Assembly (NCBI GenBank): GCA_029237695.1
Contig: CM055265.1
Span: 80,780,447 to 80,844,446 of the forward strand
Direction of reading: 5' to 3'
DNA: 64,000 nt
Source: Conchocele bisecta
Taxonomy: Eukaryota > Mollusca > Bivalvia > Lucinida > Thyasiridae
Below the pieces are notes generated by a model. It was not told the DNA's origin, did no database searches, and worked only from the letters and a program-made list of their open reading frames with translations. The position numbers and the translations under genes are program-made. This document shows positions 28,401-39,300 of the stretch, one piece after another (the stretch's first letter is position 1; every line of letters begins with the position of its first letter).

Positions 28401-31400
28401 GGAGTTACACTGGTCACAAATCCCATAAGCCCCATTTTCCCAGTCACAGCCACATGTAACATTGACAGATGAACTCCTGGTACCTGTGGAGCGGACATTT
28501 AGTAATTTGTGGCTGTGACTGGAGAAATGGGGCTTATGGATTTTGCAACCAGTGTATATCCAGATCAGCCTGTGCATCCGCACAGTTTGATCAGGATCTG
28601 CACTGTTCGCCATTCCAACAATGAAACACCTGACCCGTTATATAGATCATTATCAGATCACAGAAGTCTGCCATGTGATCGGGAGCTACACTGGTCACAA
28701 ATTGCATAAGCCCCATTTCCCCAGTCACAGCCACATGTAACATTGACAGATGAACTCCTGGTACCTGTGGAGCGGACAGATCACCAGCTTTACAGAGGAG
28801 TACCTCCTGTGGCACTGGTTTGGCGCGGTAAGTCTCACATACTACACTCTTCTCATGCACATTGCACTGGGGTTAGCTCACGGGGGGTTGGCTTGGTTAT
28901 AGGATGGTATGACATACTGTTTTAGCTGAATACAAAATGTTATACAAGGTATTCATCAAGCATCACAGACATTTTTTACACAAAAACGTGTGTACATTAA
29001 TGTTCAGATGGAAATTGATGCACATTCTGATCACAACCTACATATACACTGATTACCAGTCAATCTGGCATTTAGTGTTACCCTTGTCCGTCCGTTCCGT
29101 TCCGTCCATTCGTCACCAGCCTTGTAACTCGTCAAACATTTAAACCATACTAGCTACAGACCTGAAACTTGGTAAGTTGCTTCGTTATGATGAGTGGATG
29201 CGTAAAGTTTATTTTGATTTTTAATTTGTCCCCCGGGTCATGGACTAACTCCCCCCTTTTCGTCTTAGAATTTCCCAATTTTGCCTTGTAACTTGTAAAA
29301 CTTTTAAACCGTACTAGCTACAGACCTGAAACTTGGTATGTAGCTTCCTTATGATGAGTAGATGTGCAAAGTTTATTTAATTTTTGATTCAACCCACAGG
29401 TCAGATTATCTCCCCCTTTTTGACTTAGAATTTCACCATTTTGCTTCATAACTTGTTAAACTTCTAAACCGTAATAGCTGAAGGCTTGTTGCTTGGTATG
29501 TAGTTTCTTTATGGTATGTAGATGCACACGGTGAATTTCTATTTTTGCTTTCACACTGAGCCATGGATTATCTCCCCCTTTTGGATTTGGAATTTTGCCT
29601 CGTTTACAATCAAAGCGATATGTGGGGCATCCGTGTTCTATGAACACATTTCCTAGTTTGTTCTGACCATAAAACGTCAGATTGACTAAATGACAAGTTC
29701 TTGAACACCAATTTATGATATGCAATTTGACTATAATTGGAAATTGTGATCAGGATCTATGCCGATCATGCATGTTCTAACAGCCTTTTAAGCTGGTGGT
29801 CCATGTTCTCCAGTGTTTGGTTATACACATTACAGGAGTAGTAAGATTAGTACTACCCTATTACTTATAGTGGGTGGGCCTAAGTAACAGGGGGCCATTT
29901 CACTCAACTTTGTATGACTAAAATGCTTGTAAGTTCAAAATTAACATTAACAATGTTTTCTTGTAAACAATTATTGCATTTGTATTTATTGAAATATGCA
30001 GCCTATGTTCAATAAATGTAAATCCATCAATTGAAAGTTTCAGACGATCCTAAATTTGCACTTACAAACATTTTAGTTGTACAAAGTTTAGTGACCCGGC
30101 CCCCAGGTGTGGTGATGACCTGGCAACAGTTCAAGTTTAGTGACCCGGCCCCCAGGTGTGGTGATGACCTGGCAACAGTTCAAGTTTAGTGACCCGGCCC
30201 CCAGGTGTGGTGATGACCTGGCAACAGTTCAAGTTTAGTGACCCGGCCCCCAGGTGTGGTGATGACCTGGCAACAGTTCAAGTTTTTCTAATTTCGGAGC
30301 TGAATGTATAAAATTGTTATGCCCCCAGTCGAGCTGGGAGGCATACATTGTTTGGACGGTGAAGGCTCCAGATAAGGAATTAGTAATTGAGTATTGTCAC
30401 TCCATCATTTCTGAAGCAATTGGGTATTTCCACATTTTAATTGGATAAAATAAAATCTCACTACTGTTTACACATTAACGGACAGCAATTATTGAATTAT
30501 TGGAACCTTATCTGTTGACAGGCCATTTAACACCGTTATGTAAAATAAATAAATTCTCGATTTTTCAGAGAACACGCTGGGAGAACCACGATCTTGTGAT
30601 GGTGTACCGAGACTACATACGGTCCATCAACACGCAGAATCTCTCCCTTTTTACTGAAGCATACCTCAAGTAAGAATCCCAATTTGTATCGCTGTAGTTT
30701 ATCACTATATAGTGATGCAATTGAGAATCAACTATTGTACCACAAATCGAAGAAATAGTCCAGCTTGATATACCACAAATGTACGATTCCAAAGTTTCGG
30801 CCTAAGGCCTAAGGCCTTGCTTGATCAAGGAATATTAATCAAGCATAATGAACCACAAACTGACATTCCAACATTTTGACCTAAGGCCTTATCAAGAAAG
30901 CATAATCGACCACAAACCCACTTTTCCAACGTTTCGGCCAAAGACCTTTATCAAGGAATATTAGTGGAGCTTAATGAACCACAAACCAACTATTCCAACT
31001 TTTTGGCGTAAGGCCTTTAGCAAGGAATAAGTGAACTACTTCCTTGATAAAGGCCTTAGACCAACATGTTGATGGGTTTGTGGTTCATTAAGCATCATTC
31101 AACATAGCATACATATTCCTGTGTCGTGTATTTTACCACTACGACTGTCATAAGACAAGTGGCCTAATCAACAAGGGGTGACCGTTAGACAGGCATATGT
31201 GTTGCTATATTGGCTAGGAATATAAAAACCACAAAATAATGTGTACTTTTTGTCGCCCCCGCTTGCGGAAAGCGCGATATAGTCGGTACTTTGACGTACG
31301 TGTGTCCGGTTAAAGTTTTTGGTTAAGTTTTTTGGTTAAAGTTTTTCGTTATACTATATTTCTGCAACTGCTTTGCCCATTACCTTGAAACTTCACATGG

Positions 31401-34400
31401 GTGTTTATCATCATCCATATTTTCATTCTACCTCCCACCCGTGCGACCCCTGTGCCCAATGTCAAGGTCAAATTACTTTGAAGTTTTTGGTTAAAGTTTT
31501 TGGTTAAAGTTTTTGGTTAAAGTTTTTTCATGTACTATATCTCTGCACCTGCTTAGCCCATTACCTTGAAACTTCACATGGGTGTTTATCATCTATATTT
31601 TCATTCTACCCCCCTCCCGTGCAGCCCCTGTGCCCAATGTCAAGGTCTAATTACTTTGTAATTTTTGGTTTAAGTTTTTGTCGCGCCCGCTTGCGGAAAG
31701 CACGATATAGTCGGCACTTTGGTGTACGTCCGTCCGTACGTACGTGTGTCCGGTTAAAGTTTTTTGGGTAAAGTTTTTCCCTCTACTATATCTCTTTTTT
31801 TAGTGTCCATGCCTCGCCCCAAGGCGCGACATGCAGGCCGCGGCCATCTAGTATGATGAAAGTATGAAATTTTGCATATTACCATTTTCACTAAACAAAT
31901 ATTTATTTTCTCTATTTACTTTTTGATGTGCGATGATCATACTTTATAATATGTTGATAAAAATATCTATTCAGGTAACGCATTTAAATACAGTAGAAGA
32001 TCAATCTCTCTAACAGGTCTCTATCGAACACTCCGGAAAATTCGAACTCGTCCAGTGGTCCCGACAAATTTCGCTATATAAATCATATTTTTTAGCTCGG
32101 CTATTCGAAGAATAGTTAAGAGCTTATGTAGTCACCCCGGCGTCGGCGTCACCGTCGCCGTCAAGCTTGTATATGGAATACTCCTGGCCCTACTCCCACC
32201 ATACTTGGACAACTTCATCTCCTAGTGATGTACATCAACAACCCCTGACCTATATTTGACCTTGACCTACATTTAACTTTGAATTACTTAGTTAATTCCC
32301 CTTGGTTAAGGTTTTTAGTCAACCTTGGTTAAGGTTTTTAGTCAAGCTTGTAGATGGAATACTATTGTGCATACAGACACCATACTTGGACAACCTTTTC
32401 TCATAGGGATGTACATCAATAACTCCTGATCTATATTTGACCTTGACCTACATTTCCTCTTGAATTACTTACTTAATTCCCCTTGGTTAAGGTTTTTAGT
32501 CAACCTTGTTTAAGGTTTTTAGTCAAGCTTGTAGATGTAATACTATTGTGCATACAGACACCATACTTGGATAACTTTTTCTCATAGGGATGTACATCAA
32601 TAACCCCTGACCTATATTTTACCTTGACCTACATTTAACCTTGAATTACTTAGGTATTTCCCCTTGGTTAAGGTTTGTACTCAAACTTGGTTAAGGTTTA
32701 TAGTCAAGCTTGTATATGGAATACTCCTGGGCCTACAGCAACCATACTTGGACAACTTCATCTCCTAGTGATGTACATCAATAATCCCTGACCTATATTT
32801 GACTTTGACCTACTTTTACCCTTGGATTACTTAGTTATTTACCTTGGTTAAGGTTTTTAGTCAAGCTTGTATATGGAATACTCCTGGGCCTACAGCAACC
32901 ATACTTGGAAAACTTCATCTCCTAGTGATGTACACCTATATTTTACCTTGTCCTACATTTAACCTTGAATTACTTAGTTAATTCCCCTTGGTTAAGGTTT
33001 GTACTCAAACTTGGTTAAGGTTTATAGTCAAGCTTGTACATGGAATACTATTGTGCATACAGACACCATACTTGGACAACCTTTAAGGTTTTTAGTCAAG
33101 CTTGTATATGGAATACTCCTGGGCCTACAGCAACCATACTTGGAAAACTTCATCTCCTAGTGATGTACATCAATAACCCCTGACCTATATCTGACATTGA
33201 CCTACATTTAACCTTGAATTACTTAGTTAATTTCCCTTGGTTAAGGTTTTTAGTCAACCTTGGTTAAGGTTTTTATGCGGGCCGCGGCCACCTTCTTTGT
33301 CAAGCTATGTGTACATCGACAACCCTCGTAGTCGAGCTATGCTGTTCTCCTACAGCTCTTGTTTTTACCTAAAATTCGAACTACGACAAAGTCGAACTCT
33401 GGAACCGAAGTCACGGTCCCTTGGTCAGTCAATCAACGTAAAGTGCTATTGATAGCTCGTACAGGTAAGTTTGTCGCAAGCGGATCTGTTTGCCTAACGA
33501 GGTGTGAATATCACGATTGGCGGTCTCTTCGATTTGTTTCGCTTGACAGGTGGTGACATTATATCACAAATTTAAAAATTAAACGGTGTTAATTCCACGT
33601 CAAGATGACCACAATAATGAATTCATTTGAACAAAATTCGCCTTTAAATATTTAATTGAATTTTAACTGTCACTCGAAAATGATCTGTGATAAAAAAACA
33701 TTCACTAGCAATAAAAATTGTCCATGGTTGTGAAGTTGTGGTTGTGAAGCGTAATTATAGCATAGTAAAATAAACACGTTTACAATAGGAATATTGCTCA
33801 CGACAACTTCTGGGTTTCGGTACGAAAAAACAAAACAAAGATGAGACGGTGTGTAATATTCAGTTTAATTAACAGTTTATTTATTTACGTATGCACACAT
33901 GTACATATTGAAATAAAATAATTTATTCATTATTATGTTTATTTGATATTTCTTCCAGAAGGCCATACAAACATCAATCAATGGTGTCATTCCTAAATGG
34001 AATGAAATCACTGACTAGTATTGATTTTCTTTCCCTCGAACTATGCCTGACTCAAACTTTTATTTCAGTCTGTTGCCGAGAGATCGATCTTCTACTGTAA
34101 TTTGAAACTGGCCTGCCTCATTTGTATATCTCAGGGATGAGAATTCTCAGATTTTTGGCTGATTTCAGACTTTTCTCTTGTAAAGTGAATTTTCGAAATG
34201 TTACAGGTTCAGTCAGATCTGTCCAAATTTGATACTTTTGCAAGGGGGGTTAGGAGTTTTCAGTCTTTTCAGAGGTATTTCAGACTTTTTTTCTCAGCAT
34301 CGCTCTCATCCCTGATATCTACAATTATGCGCATCACTGGAATGAATTGAGATATCAATATGCAATCATATGTAGACAACAGGCATTTGTAATTTGGATA

Positions 34401-36271
34401 AGGGGTGGAATACGATTATGTACTTGTTTATATTTCATAATAATAACATTTTTGGCCTAATCCATGGGAGTGCAGGTTTAAGCATTGAATCATTTACATG
34501 CTGAATCATTTACATACATGGTGTATCATTTACATGCTGAATCATTTACATGCTGAATCATTTACATGCTGAAATGCTGAATAATTTACAATGTGGAATC
34601 ATTTACATGCTGAAATGCTGAATCATTTACATGCTGAAATGATGAATCATTTACATGCTGGATCATTTACAATGATGAATCATTTACATGATGAATCATT
34701 TACATGCTGAAATGATGAATCAGTTACAATGCTGAATCATTTACATGCTGAATCATTTACATGCTGAAATGCTGAATCATTTACAATGCTGAATCATTTA
34801 CATGCTGAAAGCTGAATCATTTACATGCTGAAATGCTGAATCATTTACAATGCTGAATCATTTGCATGCTGAATCATTTGCATGCTGAAATGCTGAATCA
34901 TTTACATGCTGAAATGCTGAATAATTTACAATACTGAATCATTTACATGCTGAAATGGTGAATCATTTACATGCTGAAAATCATTTACATGCTGAAAATA
35001 ATTTACATGCTGAATCATTTACATGCTGAAATGCTGAATCATTTACATGCTGAATCATTTACATACATGGTGAATCATTTGCATGTGCATTTACATTTAT
35101 TGTTGTTTTCAGGAGGACAGATTTAAACATCGTGAGGGAGTTGGATTCCATGAAGAAAGCCGCATGCAGGACTGTCAAGTGAGTTTTAACCCTCACTACG
35201 TGGGAGACGAAAATTGTCATTTGCTGTTTTTCATTGTTGCCTTAATTCTTAACAAAAAACCTGTTTTGGCAGCACATGAGAATTGTCTCCAGTGGAGATG
35301 ATTCTCTTGCGCTGTCAAAACAGGTTTTTATCAAGAAATATTGAAAACAAAACATTTCCAGCAGACGACAAAATTTAATTCAGTGTAGTAAAGGTTAAGT
35401 AACGCATTAAATTAAAAAAATACACATTTGTTGTGTATGAAAATTGTTTAATAGTTTATTTCCATTTAGTCTTATGTCCAATGAAAGTATACATTGTCTT
35501 TTATACAGCTACCTTAGAGGTAAAATATATTAATGAAACTATAGCACAACACGTTTCACATTCAATGTGCACGTATAAAAATATTACCATTTAAAAAGTG
35601 GGACTTTTCTTTTCCACTTCAGAATATTACTATGATAGCTGCCTTGTTAACCCTTTCGCCTTGAATTGATTTTGATATGTTAAATTTCTGACCAATCCAA
35701 GCGTCTGAAAATGATTTTTGGACTAGTCCATTTATGAAAAGAGTGTCGTTTTTTTTATGCCACCGGGTTTCGAAGAAACGGGTGGCATATAGTGTTTGGA
35801 CCGTCCGTCCGTCCGTCCGTCCGTCCGGGCACACATTAGGGTACTTATGTGGCTAACCCCACAGGGTTATGGACTTAGTAAAGGATAGGGTTGGTTACAA
35901 TTAGCCACCTAAAAAATCCTTTTATGTGGCTAAAAATCGTTTTATGTGGCTAATATTTAACATGTGATAAGCCACATAAATATAGTACTGTAAGAACGTC
36001 CGTCCGTCCGTCCGTCCGTCCGTCCGGGCACACATTAGGGTACTTATGTGGCTAGCCCCACAGGGTTATGGACTTGTTAAAGGATAGGGTTGGTTACAAT
36101 TAGCCACCTAAAAAATCGTTTTATGTGGCTAAAAATCGTTTTATGTGGCTAATATTTAACATGTGATAAGCCACATAAGTACCCTAATGTAAGAACGTCC
36201 GTCCGTCCGTCCGTCCGTCCGTCCACCACCTAAGGGATGTCACGTAAGGACGTCCGTCCGTCCGTCCGTCC

Positions 36272-36302
<31 letters not shown>

Positions 36303-39300
36303 ACACTTTTCGGTTAACCTCTTTGTCACAGTTTCTCAAATATGCTGCAGGTGGCATCCGCATTCGACAGACGCATTTCTTGTTTTCTTCTAAAATCTAT
36401 GAAGTTATTTGCAAAAAGTGCATATCCTGACGAGACGGCTCGTCTGGATCTACAAGGTTTGAAAACACCACTATAGAGGGCTGTCGTGTTGAAAAGGTTA
36501 ACATTTATCCAGTTTTTCTTGTGCGGTTTAATGTGACCCAGGATGGTACATTGCGAACATCTATCACAGATGTAGGAGCATGCTGCTTGTAGGCGACGAC
36601 TCGTCTGGATCTACATTTTAGAGGGCTGTAGTGTGGAAATTGTTAAAATTGATCAGTTTTTCAAAGAACAATTTCATTTTTGTGTGGTTTAAAGGTACAT
36701 GCCCACTCAGTAGGCACAAAATGTTCTTTATAGGAATTAAATAAGTGTATAATTGTGTCACTATTCCACCAGTTCTAAATATTACAAGTGCCCACTATAC
36801 AGATATATTCATTTACTTTAGTAATATTTATTTTACTGATGGTGACTATCGGTGGTAATGGCTATTTTCATATGCAAATGGGGCATTCAATTTTTTTTTT
36901 TTATAATATTAATTATATGCGTCACCAGAATAATTTTTCTTTCCGACAGATTATAAAGCATGATCATTCCACATCAAAAAATAAATACAGAGAACAAATA
37001 GTAATGTCCGTTAACATTTTAAGGAAACACGTTTATTGCCCCTGATATCAGTATGGAAATTTACGTCTGATATAAAATGTATAATACTGCCAATCAATAC
37101 GTGGGGTAATGGTGAATGAATGTTTATTTTGCCAGAAAATTTCTCTGATATAAAGAACATTTTGTGCCTACTGAGTGGGCATGTGCATTTAATGTGACCC
37201 AGGCTGGTACATTGTGAATGTCTATCACAGGTGCAGGAGCATGCTGCTTGTGGGCGATGATTCGGCTCACCTGGATGACGTCGTCGAGATGAACGGCCGA
37301 ATGGATCCCGAGATAACCGACTTCATGAAGGTATGTGTAACACAACGTTTGGATAACTGTCACGTTTATACAGTTTTAATTTCTAAACTGACTTCATTAA
37401 TGTATGTGTAACACAACGTTTTGATAACTGTCAAGTTTATTGTTTTAACCCTTACACCTAAAATAGTATAAAATGGATAACCCTAGCCATGGTCTGGACT
37501 GACAAACAAAAACTTACCGTATTAACCCTAAATATTTGGACACAATTTGCTTTGGGAAACCCCTATTAACCCTTACACCGCTATCTTAATTTTTTTGTCG
37601 TCTGCTGTTTATTTTCTATTGTCCATTTTTATACCCCCACAAACAAAGTTTGTTGGGGGTATATAGGAGTCTGTCGGTCTGTTGGAAATTCCCTTCCGCT
37701 CTATATCTTCTACACCGATGCATGGATTATCAAATGGCTTGGCACAAATGTTTGTCATGATGAGAAGGTGTGTCGCGATCAATAACCACGCACCTACGTC
37801 CAAGGTCAAGGTCACAGTTGAAGGTCAAAGGTCAAACCTATATAAATTCCCTTCCGCTCTATATCTTCTACACCGATGCATGGATTTTCAAATGGCTTGG
37901 CACAAATGTTTCTCATGATGAGAAGGTGTGTTGTGATCAATAACCACGCACCTACGTCCAAGGTCAACGTCACAGTTGAAGGTCAAAGGTCAAACCTATT
38001 GAAATTCCCTTCCGCTCTTTATCTTCTACACCGAAGCATGGATTATCAAATGGCTTGACACAAATGTTTCTCATGATGAGAAGGTGTGTCGCGATCAATA
38101 ACCACGCACCTACGTCCAAGGTCAAGGTCTCAGTTGAAAGTCAAAGGTCAAAAATATTGAAATTCCCAAATGGCTTGGCACAAATGTTTCTCATGATGGA
38201 AGGTGTGTCGCGATCAAATTAACCAGCACCTCGTCCAAGGTCAAGGTCATGTTGAAGGTCAAAAGGTCAACCTATTGAAATTCCCTTCCGGCTCTTTATC
38301 ACCCGATGCATGGATTATCAAATGGCTTGGCACAAATGTTTCTCAATGAATGAGAAGGTGTCGCGATCAATAACGCACCTAGTCCAAGGTCAAGGTCACT
38401 GTTGAAGGTCAAAGGTCAAACCTATTGAAATTCCCTTCCGCTATATCTTACACCGATGCATGGGATTCAATGGCTTGGCATGTTTCTGATGAGAAGGTGT
38501 GTGCGATCAATAACCGCACCTACGTCCAAGGTCAAGGTCATGTTGAAGGTCAAAGGTCAAACCTATTGAAATTCGCTTCCGCTCTATATCTTCTACACCG
38601 ATGCATGGATTATCAAATGGCTTGGCACAAATGTTTCTCATGATGAGAAGGTGTGTCGCGATCAATAACCACGCACCTACGTCCAAGGTCAAGGTCACAG
38701 TTGAAGGTCAAAGGTCAAACCTATTGAAATTCCCTTCCGCTCTATATCTTCTACACCGATGCATGGATTATCAAATTGCTAACCACGCACCTACGTCCAA
38801 GGTCACAGTTGAAGGTCAAAGGTCAAACCTATTGAAATTCCCTTCCGCTCTATATCTTCAACACCGATGCATGGATTATCAAATGGCTTGGCACAAATGT
38901 TTCTCATGATGAGAAGGTGTGTCGCAATCAATAACCACGCACCTACGTCCAAGGTCAAGGTCACAGTTGAAGGTCAAAGGTCAAACCTATTGAAATTCCC
39001 TTCCGCTCTATATTTTCTACACCGATGCATGGATTATCAAATGCCTTGACACAAATGTTTCTCATGATGAGAAGGTGTGTCGCGATCAATAACCACGCAC
39101 CTACGTCCATGGTCAAGGTCACAGTTGAAGGTCAAAGGTAAAAAATATTGAAATTCCCAAATGGCTTGGCACAAATGTTTCTCATGATGAGAAGGTGCGT
39201 CGCGATCAATAACCACGCACCTACGTCCAAGGTCAAGGTCACTGTTGAAGGTCAAAGGTCAAACCTATTGAAATTCCCTTCCGCTCTATATCTTCTACAC

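Larger units (their letters stand above)
27987..28749 (+). repeat. Tandem triplication: MITE plus exon 8 acceptor
   Basis: Three consecutive units begin at about 27987, 28244 and 28498. Each has gtggctgtgactggagaaat-type MITE sequence, gtgtagatccagatcagcct, ccagtcacagccacatgtaa and then cattgacagatgaactcctg. The third unit runs into the real exon 8. Spacing of the exon copies is 248 and 281 bp. Confidence 0.9.
36441..37260 (+). repeat. Tandem duplication carrying the exon 11 acceptor, split by TTAA-3
   Basis: Copy 1 begins at ctcgtctggatctaca (36441) inside TTAA-2 and runs through 'gtgcggtttaatgtgaccca' to the exon-like end at 36600. Copy 2 begins at ctcgtctggatctaca (36600) and runs through 'gtgtggttta', the TTAA-3 insert and 'aatgtgacccaggctggtac' into exon 11. 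Confidence 0.85.

Noticed and set aside
28302..28613. 103-residue - strand frame with ANSADPDQTVRMHRLIW, and many similar peptides elsewhere
   Set aside because: This peptide is the translation of the dispersed GTGACTGGAGAAATGGGG element and appears wherever the element lies, in any strand.
28778..28827. Alternative acceptor AG at 28778-28779 for exon 8 (shorter exon)
   Set aside because: The longer version reads a continuous NDRG-like MNSWYLWSGQ segment in the right phase; the shorter one would delete it. It remains possible as a minor isoform.
35756..36384. Telomere-like 'ttagggta' words
   Set aside because: Single occurrences inside 200-bp units, not (TTAGGG)n; belongs to the PRL-F array.
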